DNA of 64,000 nucleotides from Siphonodentalium dalli (GCA_032622095.1 CP136063.1:83123980-83187979), one strand, 5' to 3'; shown: positions 1-9,056, counted from the first letter of the stretch. The notes: generated by a model not told the origin, from the letters alone. Numbers and translations: made by a program.

Positions 1-330
1 TTTTGACTTAGAAAATTGGGTATGATCTGATGATTTTTGCCAGAGTTATGGCCCTTTTTTCAACTTAGAAATCCGTCCGTACGTCCGTCCATACAAACAT
101 TTTGCATTATTGTTCAGCAACCGCTTGGCAGATTTAGCTGTTATTTGGTATGGTGATAGAGCAGCATGGGGGAACAGCTACATGCATAGCGCGGGTTTTG
201 TCCACCCATTTTCACCAGAGTTATTGCCTTTTTTTTACTTAGAAAATTCAATTTTGTCCGTCTGTACAAACATTTTGCATTATTGTTCAGCAACCGCTGA
301 TATTTGGTATGGTGATACTGTCCATGCTTA
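1..330. repeat. Dispersed repeat with GTCC microsatellite, internally duplicated
   Basis: AT-rich repeat containing two copies of a block that reads 'acaaacattttgcattattg' followed by 'ttcagcaaccgct' and 'atttggtatggtgata' (about 95-155 and 260-316). A short CCGT/CCGTCC run sits at about 72-90. The phrases 'gacttagaaaatt' and 'cagagttat' recur near 4590-5030, 5440-6090 and 33400-34200, so this is a scattered family rather than a gene. The left end is cut by the window edge. The small open frames across it follow the repeat on both strands and look non-coding. Confidence 0.6.
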
Positions 331-334
331 ATCC

Positions 335-920
335 GAATTGCTACGGTCGGGGGCAAATGCCACGCGACAGCGTACCTCTTGTTAATTTCTGGTCGAGATT
401 GGAGAAACAGAATTAATTACATGTACATCATAACTAAATAACTAAAAGACTGTGCTTTTATATCCATATGAATAATAGTACCATACAGAGTGAATCAGAT
501 TGTAAAATTAATACTGGTATATAACTTTGACGATGTCAGGAATGAAAATTCCAAAGCTGTTCCACCCTTCACTGTTATTCCGCCCTGTGATGCTGTTTAG
601 TTTTGTAAAATTTCCTACCTTGTACTGTTATTCTGCTGTTATTTGCCACTCAAGAGTATGCAAATTAACAAATTAATAACAACACCATAATTTGTGTGTG
701 GTAGGTCTCTGCTAGCTGGTTAAGGAGAATTGCTGCATTGCAAGTTTACTACTACATATTAAATTGAAGTTCATCTACTTCTGAATATTTTTACTTCATA
801 CACATGTAATTTGAACTCCTTATCAATATCTCTTCACCCAAATCATCAAATATTCGTATGCGTGAAATTTTGTACTCTATCTTACTTGTCTTGTCTGGGA
901 TACATCATCAAAACTAACGT
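335..920. other. No gene or clear repeat seen
   Basis: AT-rich DNA without a long open frame, RNA gene or obvious terminal repeats. The phrase 'atatctcttcacccaaatcatcaaat' at about 826 recurs diverged at about 1620, which suggests an old local duplication. Confidence 0.5.
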
Positions 921-924
921 CAAC

Positions 925-1160
925 TAGTCAACTGGAGCATCCTGAAATTTTGTGAAAACCTGGTGCCAATGCATTCTCTTATATATGCAAGTCTCCCATA
1001 GGGAGCCTTGCTAATAAGAGAATGCGTTGACAGCGTTGTCCTAACAATATTTACCTTAAATGTCAGATGTTCCCTATGGGAGACACACATATATAAGAGA
1101 ATGCACTGGCACATTATATTTAATGCTGCACAAGCGCAGCTCCCATCATGAAAGGGTAAA
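925..1160 (+). mobile_element. Family B-prime TTAA-type MITE, diverged copy
   Basis: Contains two degenerate versions of the AATGCATTCTCTTATATATG palindrome separated by 'ctaacaatatttacctt', and ends with the family 3' block 'tttaatgctgca..gcgcagctcccatcatgaaaggg'. Full relatives lie at 6709-6894, 24930-25176 and 41486-41750. The right end abuts the B1 copy beginning at 1157, and both use the same TAAA/TTAA-like tetranucleotide, so one inserted at the edge of the other. The left end is too diverged for an exact boundary. Confidence 0.7.
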
Positions 1161-1186
1161 CCCTTTACCCAACAGAACGGCCCTGT

Positions 1187-1255
1187 GCCAATGCATTCTC
1201 TTATATATGCGAGTCGACCATAGGTCGCCTCGCATATATAAGAGAATGCATTGGC
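1187..1255. repeat. B-core 69-bp palindrome
   Basis: Near-perfect palindrome starting GCCAATGCATTCTC and ending GAGAATGCATTGGC, with the slightly asymmetric centre GAGTCGACCATAGGTCGCCTC split around its middle. The reverse complement is the copy at 1335-1403. Further copies are at 5802-5870, 7809-7877, 7957-8025, 9910-9978 and 10058-10126, essentially identical. Confidence 0.95.
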
Positions 1256-1334
1256 TTAACACATTAAAAATTATAAAATTGTTAAAGAATGTAAGAAAAA
1301 ATGGTAAAAAGTGTTAAAAAAAGATTTGTTTTAG

Positions 1335-1403
1335 GCCAATGCATTCTCTTATATATGCGAGGCGACCTATGGTCGACTCGCATATATAAGAGAATGCATT
1401 GGC
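1335..1403. repeat. B-core 69-bp palindrome, opposite orientation
   Basis: Reverse complement of 1187-1255, with centre GAGGCGACCTATGGTCGACTC. The two cores of one B1 element could pair within themselves or with each other. Confidence 0.95.
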
Positions 1404-1721
1404 AAAGGGCATAACTGTAACTATCACAATGTGGTCAAGGATCCGGTTCCAATGATATCCATATTTGTATGGTTTTATTGAGACAGACCGAAGATATTTT
1501 AGGCTGTTGAAGCTTTATTTGGCCGGTTTTGGCCGGTTTGTTGGGTAAAGGGTTAAGTAAGGTTATATTTGCTTTTATTTTAAAGATGCCGTGTGTGCGA
1601 TTTATCTTATTCTGTCAGTATCTCTTCACCCAGATCATCAAATCTTCATGTGTGTGCATGAGGTTTTTGACTCTATCATACTTGTCATGTCAGATACATA
1701 ATTAAAACTAACATTAACTAG

Positions 1722-2175
1722 TTCTTTAAACGCCATCATGCTGTAATTCTGTATGTCTGTATTGCCATCATGTCATAATTCCTGTGTTAGTCTCAAGGAT
1801 TCTTGATGTTGTTCTAATAACATAATAACACAACTTAATTTGCACAGCATGGCTTCTGATTAGTTTGTGCTTAGTTATGATTAAAAGTACCCAACAACCA
1901 ACCTTGGTAAATGAGGAATAAAGTACAGTATAGTAGTACATATGTGTGGTAACTCAGATCATGACAAGCTTTCAGTAATGAGCTCCTGGCATTCAAGTCT
2001 TGAAAGAGTGTGTGTGTTATTTGCTGAATGAGGTCCCCGGAGTGTGAATGTAGTGATGCTATCCGGCACAGTGGGTTAGCAACACCAAATTCACCCTATG
2101 GGGACCCCATTCTGCTTAGGCCTCATCTTCTGGGAAATATCTCTAGTCTGAAATTAACATTATTTTTAGTTACTT
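1722..2175 (+). repeat. Duplicated segment, copy 1 (partner 4132-4584)
   Basis: Begins 'ttctttaaacgccatcatgc' and matches 4132-4584 in the same orientation with only scattered substitutions. It covers unique DNA plus the left hairpin of a family C element. Because the C element lies at the same internal position in both copies, it was present before the duplication. Confidence 0.85.
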
Positions 2176-2290
2176 TTTCCCTTCTGTTCAGTTTCTATAT
2201 CCCCTAATTTGCAGAAGATAAAATGCATAATTGAGGTGACTAATGGGTGAACATCACCATCTTCAACTAGGGAACTTCAATCTGATCATT
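1994..2290 (+). mobile_element. Family C hAT-like element, partial
   Basis: Left terminus CAAGTCTTGAAAGAGTGTG, then the foldback 'gaggtccccggagtgtg...caccctatggggacc', then the C internal block 'taggcctcatcttctggg', 'cagaagataaaatgcataa' and 'gggaacttcaatctga'. The element stops where the tandem satellite begins at about 2291, so the distal hairpin is missing. Compare complete copies at 19152-19572 and 8218-9048. Confidence 0.75.
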
Positions 2291-3215
2291 GGTCGTACCT
2301 TTAGTCTGATCATCATAAAATTTGTCATGGCTGTTGAAATTGGAATGTAGATGGGAAACGAGTTATTTTGGGGTCATTCGGACAAAAAACATGGCTGTCA
2401 GTGGCCATCTTGGATTTCAAAATTTAATCCATTAGCACGGGCCACAAGTCGTACTGTTCGTCTGATCATCATGAAATTTGTCATGGATGTTAACAATGAC
2501 ATGTAGATGGGAACAAGTCATTTTGGGGTCATTCGGCCAAAAAACATGGCCGCCATCTTGGATTTTACTCTTTGTATGACTAAATCCTTTAGCACGGGCA
2601 ACAGGTCGTACCTTTAGTCTGATCATCATAAACTTTGTCATGGCAGTTGAAATTGGAATGTAAATGGGAACGAGTCATTTTGGGGTCATTCGGACAAAAA
2701 ACATGGCCGCCAGCGGGCATCTTGGATTTCAAAATTTAATCCATTAGCACGGGCCACAGGTCGTACTGTTCGTCTGATCATCATAAAATTGGTCATAGAT
2801 GTTAATATTGACATGTAGATGGGAACGAGTAATTTCTGGGTCATTCGGCCAAAAAACATGGCAGCCAGCAGCCATCTTGGATTTTACTCTTTGTATGACT
2901 AAATTCTTTAGCATGGGCTACAGGTCGTACCTTTAGTCTGATCATCATAAAATTTGTCATGAATGTTAATAATGACATGTAGATGGGAACGAGTCATTTT
3001 GGGGTCATTCAGCCAAAAAACATGGCCGCCAGCAGGCCATCTTGAATTTTACTCTTTGTATGACTAAATCCTTTAGCACGGGCTACAGGTCGTACCTTTA
3101 GTTTGATCATCATAAAATTTGTCATGGATGTTAACGATGACATGTAGATGGGAACAAGTCATTTTGGGGTCATTCGGCCGAAAACATGGCCGCCAGCAGC
3201 CATCTTGGATTTTAC
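2291..3215 (+). repeat. Higher-order tandem satellite, six units of about 155-165 bp
   Basis: Units start with GGTCGTAC at about 2291, 2448, 2603, 2759, 2923 and 3087. Type a reads 'cctttagtctgatc' and 'gttgaaattggaatgta'; type b reads 'ctgttcgtctgatc' and 'gatgttaa.aatgacatgtag'. The order a-b-a-b over the first four gives a dimer period of about 312 bp; the last two units combine the type a start with the type b centre at about 164-bp spacing. Every unit carries 'ttttggggtcattcgg' and 'aaacatgg' with a variable gccgcca/catcttgg block. Small minus-strand frames are translations of the repeat. Confidence 0.9.
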
Positions 3216-3887
3216 TTTTCTCTTCATGTCTATAAACTAGTATTAGACAATCAACTTTCCACATTTCTAATCGCTCCATTGACTGTAATACAATAAATTA
3301 TTCCCTTTCCAAGTTGAGCTAGTGTCATTGACACTTTCATTGGTATAAGCATGACCTTCGAAACATAATTTGTCACCACCACGATTCTTCTTTATAATCA
3401 GTTCCATGATTGAAGATATGATTCCATGATAACTTTGCTAAGGTTATATAGCTGTCTAGAGTTCACTCACTAGAATTCATACTGTGATCATAATTGTCAC
3501 AACATTGTTTCAACTGTGTTGATGTCCCAAACTATCGTCAAAACACTCTTTCATGTTTGCGAGAACATGCTTTCATGTCTGTCAAAACATTACATCGACT
3601 GAGTTGACATCGCTTGAGATGGCCTCACTGACCAGGCTTCACTGATCAGTCAAAACATTCTTTGATGTCTGCATTTTATTAGCAGGGTGGGGAAATTTCC
3701 GGTGGGTAAATGTCCGGGTGGGGAGCTTCCCAACTATAAAGTAACATTTTATTACACTTTCAATGATCCATATATTTTATAAATCCTCTAAAATAAAATT
3801 GTTGGATTATGGCAGTATTGAGTGTTTGGTTGAGATAATTAAAACGAAAATATCTTGTGCCTAAAAGGAACCCCACACTGGCACAGT
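3216..3887. other. No gene; weak short repeats
   Basis: Between 3530 and 3680 the motifs 'tttcatgt', 'tgtctg' and 'tcaaaacatt' recur loosely with 'gagttgacat', which suggests a decayed minisatellite. The remainder is AT-rich DNA with no coding signal. Confidence 0.4.
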
Positions 3888-4131
3888 AAAAGATGTGTAT
3901 TCCTGTAAGCATGCGGTGCGCCCCCTATAATAATGAGATAATCCTGACGAAAACGTGCGCAAATGTCATGGATACACGGCTTAATCAGAAACCGATGGGT
4001 CAATTTTTAAAGGCATGCGGGGAGGGAAAATGTGTATTCTGGAAGAACATGGTGCGTCCCCCTTATAATGAGATAATCCTAGCAATCGCGTGCGCGAAAG
4101 TAATGGATACTTACAAGTCGGATGCGGCCAA
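3888..4131 (+). repeat. In-frame tandem duplication of about 135 bp; possible coding relic
   Basis: Two diverged units (from about 3888 and 4025) share 'atgtgtattc', 'tgcg.ccccc.tataa.aatgagataatcct' and 'gtgcgc.aa.gt.atggatac'. They lie in the same frame of an 87-codon open frame (3893-4156), giving PYNNEIIL...CANVMDT in unit 1 and PYNEIIL...CAKVMDT in unit 2. Conserved phase can arise by chance because the unit length is near a multiple of three. I recognise no protein family. The right end meets the duplicated segment starting at 4132. Confidence 0.5.
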
Positions 4132-4584
4132 TTCTTTAAACGCCATCATGCTGTAATTCTGTATGTCTGTATTGCCATCATGTCATAATTCCTGTGTTAG
4201 TCTCAAGGATTCTTGATGTTGTTCTAATAACATAATAACACAACTTAATTTGCACAGCATGGCTTCTGATTAGTTTGTGCTTAGTTATGATTAAAAGTAC
4301 CCAACAACCAACCTTGGTAAATGACGAATAAAGTACAGTATAGTAGTACATATGTGTGGTAACTCAGATCATGACAAGCTTCCAGTAATGAGGTCCTGGC
4401 ATCCATGCCTTGAAATAGTGTGTCTGTTATTTGCTGAAGAGGTCCCCAGAGTGTGAATTTAGTGATGCTATCCTGCACAGTGGGTTAGCATCACCAAATT
4501 TACCCTCTGGGGACCCCGTTTACTTAGGCCTCATCTTCTGGGAAGTATCTATGGTTTCAAATTAACATTATTTTTTGTTGCTTA
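4132..4584 (+). repeat. Duplicated segment, copy 2 (partner 1722-2175)
   Basis: Direct repeat of 1722-2175 about 2.4 kb downstream. The two agree almost base for base from 'ttctttaaacgccatcatgc' to 'aaattaacattattttt', including the embedded C hairpin. Confidence 0.85.
4403..4584 (+). mobile_element. Family C hAT-like element, left part
   Basis: Left end is the C variant 'ccttgaaatagtgtgtctgt', followed by the foldback 'gaggtccccagagtgtg...ttaccctctggggacc' and 'ttaggcctcatcttctggg'. It breaks off at about 4584, where a dispersed repeat begins; a C right end reappears at 5033-5087. The dispersed repeat may therefore have inserted inside this element. Confidence 0.7.
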
Positions 4585-4589
4585 TTGTC

Positions 4590-5032
4590 CCCCGACTTTC
4601 TGAAAGAAAAGGGGGACTATAGAAACGGGTTCTGTCCATTCGTCCATCCGTCTGTCACACTTTTGAGTACCTTCATGGTGTAACCATCTCCTACAGATTT
4701 CATCCCAGAGATTTGAAACTTCAGAATATTGTTGCCCATATCAGAATATTGTTGCCCATATATTGAAGATGTGCAACATGTATATAGATGATGGAAAAAT
4801 TATTTTTTGACAGAGTTATTAACCCTTTTCGACTTAGAAAATTTCAACATTTTTTATAATTTTCTGTATGAGGGTACCTTCATGGTGTAATCAACTCCTC
4901 CTACAGTTTTGATCGTAGATATTTGAAACTTCAGAGTATTGTTACCCACATATTGGAGATGTGCAGCATGTATATAAATGACGGATTTTTTTTTTTTTTT
5001 ACGGAATTATTAACCCTTTCGACTTTGAACAT
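4590..5032 (+). repeat. Dispersed repeat with internal duplication
   Basis: Starts 'cccccgactttctgaaagaaaagggggac', a small GC-rich inverted motif, followed by a short run of cattcgtccatccgtctgtc. Two related halves each carry 'taccttcatggtgtaa', 'gatttgaaacttcagaatattg' and 'tgtgca.catgtatat' (about 4667-4830 and 4870-5030). The same style of repeat appears at 1-330 and 33395-34200. Confidence 0.6.
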
Positions 5033-5087
5033 TTCTGGGGACCTCATTCTGCAAATGACAGACACACTATTTTAAGGCTTGATCAGC
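5033..5087 (+). mobile_element. Family C right-end fragment
   Basis: Reads 'tggggacctcattctgcaaa' then 'tgacagacacactattttaaggcttg', the right terminus of family C. It is probably the missing end of the copy beginning at 4403, separated from it by the 4590-5032 repeat. Confidence 0.7.
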
Positions 5088-5682
5088 CAGGTATCCTACT
5101 ACAGCTATCTTGGCAATGTCAGTAATCTTGTGTGAAACATGCAATTTTTGCAACTCTTTACTAAGGGGCTGTTGCAGTTAATTTTTCATTGAGTTTTACT
5201 TTAGAAATTCATGGCTCAGTTGATGCTTTTGTGTAGGTAATTAAATGGGTAGAAACCACATCAAAACATATCATAATCATAATATTTCATCCAATTTTTC
5301 TCAATATTTTTAAAAGAATTTTAGTTTGTGAATTATAATTTTCCAAAAATGGTGAACTATAGAAATCATCGGTGTGCATCCAATTGTTGGGGTGTCCCTC
5401 TGTCCCAGATGATATCGACAGTAATAATTAATGAAATTAAATAATATTTGGTATGTGAGCTTATTGGTAAGGGACAAAGGTCAAGTTCAAATTTGGGTTC
5501 GGTCTGCAATTTTTATCAGAGTTATGACCCTTGTTGACTCAGAATTTTCAGATTATTTTGGTTCCAGATGATAATTTTAGTTGTAGTAATCCAATTGTTT
5601 TAAAATTTAGTATATCAATTGCTCCCATGAAAATACAGGTCAAGTTTGACTTTGGATTTGGTCACCATATTTTAACCAGAGT

Positions 5683-5920
5683 TTAATCCTTTGAGTGCCA
5701 GGGGCCGATCTCATCGGCCCTAAACCTACAAAATAAGTCTGTTAAAGAATATAAGAATAAATTATTAAAATTGTAAAAAATAAAAAATAAATAAAAATTA
5801 GGCCAATGCATTCTCTTATATATGCGAGGCGACCTATGGTCGACTCGCATATATAAGAGAATGCATTGGCACAGGGTATATGGGTTGATACAAAAATCGA
5901 CCTGGCACTCAAAGGGTTAA
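5683..5920 (+). mobile_element. Family B2 TTAA-flanked MITE
   Basis: TTAA at 5683-5686 and 5917-5920. The inverted ends read CCTTTGAGTGCCAGG (with one extra T at the left) and CCTGGCACTCAAAGG. Outside the core the sequence is unlike B1, but it contains one B-core palindrome at 5802-5870 identical to those in B1. Its right end, read inward, resembles the ends of the B3 element at 29249-29463 (CGATTTTTGTATCAACCCAT). It sits inside the 5440-6095 repeat. Confidence 0.85.
5802..5870. repeat. B-core 69-bp palindrome inside B2
   Basis: Identical to the core at 1335-1403, although the surrounding element is a different TTAA family. It shows that the palindrome moves as a module between element backbones. 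Confidence 0.95.
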
Positions 5921-6480
5921 TATGACACTTGTTGAGTTATAATTTGCAGATTATGTTGGTTTTAGGATGATAACTTTAGTTTCAGTTATCCAATTGTTTT
6001 TAACTTTGGGATAGCAATTTCTCATATGAAAATACAGGTCAAGTTTGATCCGATGAATATTGCCAGAGTTATGCGACTTGTTATATCGGTGTCGAATCAA
6101 CATTAACAAAATAGATAGTTGGAAGCAAAGTGTGATTCATTGCCTTTGACATCTGGATACCTCATTACTTTAGGTATCATTAAATGCGGTTATCATTGGT
6201 GTGAGGAAAGATTGTTTCACATCTTCTTATTCATGTATTTGTGATGCCTCATGAGTAAAGTATTCTGGAAGTTCAGACAGCCGACAATTATTCTCCTGTG
6301 TATGTTTGCTGGGTTTATTTATTAGCCACAACCAATCTCAGGTTTTCATTTCAACTTGAATTTTTGACTAATTGGTTTTAAATGGTCAAAATCCAATGAA
6401 TTTTTCATGAATATATGAATTCTTGTGCCTTAAAAAATGAATATAACCTAAGGATTATAATCAGGCTTTGAAACAAGCTA

Positions 6481-6697
6481 TACAGTAATGCTCTAAACAA
6501 TCGACTCCTTAACCACAGCAGAATTATGGGTAATTTTTCAGGATTTAGTCGCAAATATGGCTTATTGCCATTCATCGGAAAGCTCTCAGTGAGAGCTTTC
6601 CGATGAATGGCAACAAGCCATATTTCCGACTAATTCCTGAAAAATTACCCATAATTATGCTGTGGTTAAGGAGTTGATTATTTAGGGCATTACTGTA
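6481..6697. mobile_element. Family A hairpin MITE, full length (217 bp with TA)
   Basis: TA-flanked foldback element. The arms start CAGTAATGCTCTAAACAATC and end with the complement ATTATTTAGGGCATTACTG. The arms pair over about 100 bp through the conserved blocks GCAGAATTATGGGTAATT, TTCAGGA, AATATGGCTT and CCATTCATCGGAAAGCTCTC, meeting at AGTGAGAGC. TA flanks suggest a Tc1/mariner-type mobilising enzyme (inference). No coding capacity. Confidence 0.92.
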
Positions 6698-6708
6698 TCT
6701 TTGCCATC

Positions 6709-6894
6709 TTAACTCTTCCATGACAGGAACTTCCTGAAATTTTGCGAAAACCCTGTGCCAATGCATTCTCTTGTATATATATGAGAATACATTTGCTTAA
6801 CAATATTTTAAATACCTTGAACATATATAAGAGAATGCACTGGCACAGGATCTTTAATGCTGCATTGACGCAGCTCCCGTCATGAAAGGTTTAA
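6709..6894 (+). mobile_element. Family B-prime TTAA-flanked MITE
   Basis: TTAA at 6709-6712 and 6891-6894. The left end reads CTCTTCCATGACAGGAAC and the right end GCTCCCGTCATGAAAGG, imperfect inverted repeats. Inside are 'gcgaaaaccctgtgccaatg', a shrunken palindrome, 'cttaacaatat' and 'acaggatctttaatgctgca'. It lies 11 bp from an A element. Confidence 0.85.
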
Positions 6895-7808
6895 ACTGGA
6901 TCTCATTCGCTCACACTGTACCAATCACAGTCACGACTTGTCCAGTCTGTCTGATGGTCCCTCATGGTGAGGCCGGAAAGCCTGTTGAGACTTTTAATTT
7001 TGCCGGATATGAAACGATGATTGTGTCGATGTCCGTCGGCTTTATTAGGTCTAATTATGTCCCCTTAAGGCCTTGTTCCGATATATGAGCATCTAGAGAA
7101 AGTAATCAGTGTCTGATATCATGCTGCCCTCACATCATTACGCTGCTGTAACTCCGCCCCTAAGGGCTCGGTCATACTCAAAACACCATTTTCCGTGGTC
7201 ATTAGAATGGAAAATTGTCTCGTCTCGCCATGGTGCCGGCCCTTTGTAAATATAGCTCTGGGCAAAATCATCCACTTATTGGGTTATGTCGATTATGAAC
7301 TTGTTGGCGATGGATATCATGGTCTGACAATCTGCTTAATTAGTAAGGTTATGCTGGCCCTTTCTATTGGAATTCAAGACAAAAATGGTCAAGGACCAAG
7401 CGTGCACTGATCATGTTATGAATCTCTACTCTGGCTAAGCATGTTGCTCATATTCCACCTGTTCTGACCTGTTCTGGTGGGAAACTTTATAAAATTGAAC
7501 AAACAACGCAGGGAATATATTTCTTTGTGAGTCGATATCACACAAAACATTGAATTATTTCCCAGGAAAATTCCATGATGCTGAGCGATGTAAATAAAAA
7601 CTGGTTAAACAAAGTCACCTAAATCATGCAATCTTGAGCTGGGACCTTCACCTACAATGAAATACATTAACCCTTTACCCAACAAACCGGCCAAATAAAG
7701 CTTCAACAGCCTAAAATATCTTCGGTCTGTCTCAATAAAACCATACAAATATGGATATCATTGGAACCGGCTCATTGACCACATTGTGATGTTACAGTTA
7801 TGCCCTGT

Positions 7809-7877
7809 GCCAATGCATTCTCTTATATATGCGAGTCGACCATAGGTCGCCTCGCATATATAAGAGAATGCATTGGC
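7809..7877. repeat. B-core 69-bp palindrome
   Basis: Same sequence as 1187-1255, first core of the nested B1 copy. Confidence 0.95.
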
Positions 7878-7956
7878 CTAAAAAAAATCTTTTTTTAACA
7901 CTTTTTATCATTTTTTCTTACATTCTTTAACAATTTTATAATTTTTAATGTGTTAA

Positions 7957-8025
7957 GCCAATGCATTCTCTTATATATGCGAGGCGACCTATGGTCGACT
8001 CGCATATTTAAGAGAATGCATTGGC
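7957..8025. repeat. B-core 69-bp palindrome with one change
   Basis: Second core of the nested B1 copy. One substitution (catatttaag for catatataag) breaks one base pair of the hairpin. Confidence 0.93.
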
Positions 8026-8217
8026 ACAGGGCCCTTCTGTTGGGTAAAAGAGCATACTATCAAAGAAATATTTTACCTGCACTGTTTTTTTTTTCAATCT
8101 TATAAACTTCTCTGTCATAACATCAAAAAGTTCCCAGGTTTTGTACTGGTGCAGTATGATCTCTACATGTGTAGCCAGAGTAGAGATTCATGGCATGTGG
8201 TGATGGACAAGCCTGAG

Positions 8218-9048
8218 TTTAGTGTGCTTGATTTGCAGAGCGGGCTATCATCACTAAATTCACCCTCTTGGGACCTCATTCTGCTCAGGCCTCATCTTCT
8301 CTAGAAAGTTTCTTTATCATAAAATTTCTATAGAGACTTCTTCGCATAGATTTTATTTCTTTTTTATAGTTTAGTTTCTCTATATTCCCAAATTGACAGA
8401 AGACACATTGCATAATCGAGGTTCCCAATGCGTGTACATTACATTATTCACCATTTCGTGGTCCGGTGGTTTAATAGCGTGTGGGACTTGTATTCGCTGT
8501 AAACACAACAATATGGGTTCGCAGCGCGTCGCCGGTCATTGAGTCTCCACACAACAGTGGCTTGGCCAATAGGAGCAACATGCAATTGTCAGATTGCTTG
8601 CTGTTTCTCAAATTCCGCGCCAAGTTGTGACCCTTGAGCAAGGTCGCTCGTACTGTGTCTGCTTCGCATCACTCATGCGTTAAGAGAGTACCAGTCAGCT
8701 TGTCATACAGATGAGTATCAGAGCATGTTCTGATCAAACTAGAGCAGCACCTGCAATGGCTGCAGCCGGTTCATTGGTTGGTTGTGCATATGACTGGGGT
8801 AATATGGTACCAAGCATGTTAGAGCAAGTAATTGGTTATTCGCTATATAGAACTGGTCATTATTATTTTTTATTATTCGGTAACTTCAATCTGAGTCTAC
8901 ATCTCCCTTTGCAGATGATGCCATGCAGAATGAGGTCCCACAGAGGGTGAATTTGCTGATGCTAGCCGGTATGCGGGATGGCGTCACTAAATTCACCTTC
9001 TGGAGACCTCATTCTGCAAATGACAGACACACTAAACTCAGGCATGTG
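8218..9048 (+). mobile_element. Family C hAT-like element with 8-bp duplication, interrupted by a SINE-like insert
   Basis: Left terminus CAAGCCTGAGTTTAGTGTGC; right terminus 'gacacactaaactcaggcat'. GTGATGGA flanks both sides (8210-8217 and 9049-9056); the match actually extends to 16 bases, GGCATGTGGTGATGGA. Body blocks: 'cctcatcttctctagaaag', 'cacattgcataatcgaggtt', 'cttcaatctgagtctacat' and two hairpins with 'agagggtgaattt'. Removing the insert at about 8459-8876 leaves about 410 bp, like the complete 421-bp copy at 19152-19572. An 8-bp duplication with ends starting CA fits the hAT superfamily. Confidence 0.85.
8459..8876 (+). mobile_element. SINE-like insert with tRNA-type promoter blocks
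   Basis: Foreign segment splitting a C element: the host reads 'cattattcaccattt' before it and 'ggtaacttcaatctgagtct' after. The head contains 'tggtttaatagcgtg' (A-box-like) and 'gggttcgcagc' (B-box-like) about 40 bases apart, as in tRNA-derived SINEs. The block 'gacccttgagcaaggtcgct' follows, resembling a conserved central motif of several animal SINEs (recollection, not checked). It ends in 'attattattttttattattc', a SINE-like tail. I saw no clear target duplication. Confidence 0.6.
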
Positions 9049-9056
9049 GTGATGGA

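Larger units (their letters stand above)
1157..1556 (-). mobile_element. Family B1 piggyBac-like MITE, 400 bp, full length
   Basis: Runs from a TTAA-like TAAA (1157-1160) to a perfect TTAA (1553-1556), with inverted ends CCCTTTACCCAACA and TGTTGGGTAAAGGG. TTAA duplication with CCC...GGG ends is the signature of piggyBac-type elements (established knowledge); there is no transposase, so it is non-autonomous. Two 69-bp palindromes (1187-1255 and 1335-1403) lie in opposite orientation around an AT-rich 79-bp spacer. The same 400-bp element lies inverted at 9757-10156 and, with a damaged right end, at 7667-8050. Confidence 0.9.
5440..6095 (+). repeat. Dispersed repeat with two related halves, interrupted by a B2 element
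   Basis: Two halves (about 5470-5682 and 5921-6090) share 'gttatgacccttgttgact', 'gattat.ttggtt..agatgataa.tttagtt', 'ccaattgtttt' and 'atgaaaatacaggtcaagtttga'. The B2 element at 5683-5920 interrupts it at TTAA. Confidence 0.65.
7667..8050 (+). mobile_element. Family B1 piggyBac-like MITE nested in D
   Basis: Begins with TTAA (7667-7670) and CCCTTTACCCAACAAACCGG, has both B-core palindromes (7809-7877 and 7957-8025), and ends TTCTGTTGGGTAAAAG, where the expected GGGTTAA has decayed. The second core carries the only substitution I saw in any B1/B2 core (catatttaag). The spacer 'cattctttaacaattttata' matches the other B1 copies. Confidence 0.88.
7409..8209 (+). mobile_element. Family D element, interrupted by a B1 element
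   Basis: Left end GATCATGTTATGAATCTCTA and right end 'agccagagtagagattcatggcatg' form inverted termini. The body carries 'gggaccttcacctacaatga' and 'catcaaaaagttcccaggtt', matching D copies at 14011, 15171, 27558 and 28144. The body is split at a TTAA by the 7667-8050 element. A C element has inserted at its right end (8218). Confidence 0.8.

Noticed and set aside
2432-3279. Pair of minus-strand open frames with shared SKIQDG and PNDPKMTCSHLHVIVNIHDKF
   Set aside because: They are translations of the tandem satellite units and share protein sequence only because the DNA repeats.
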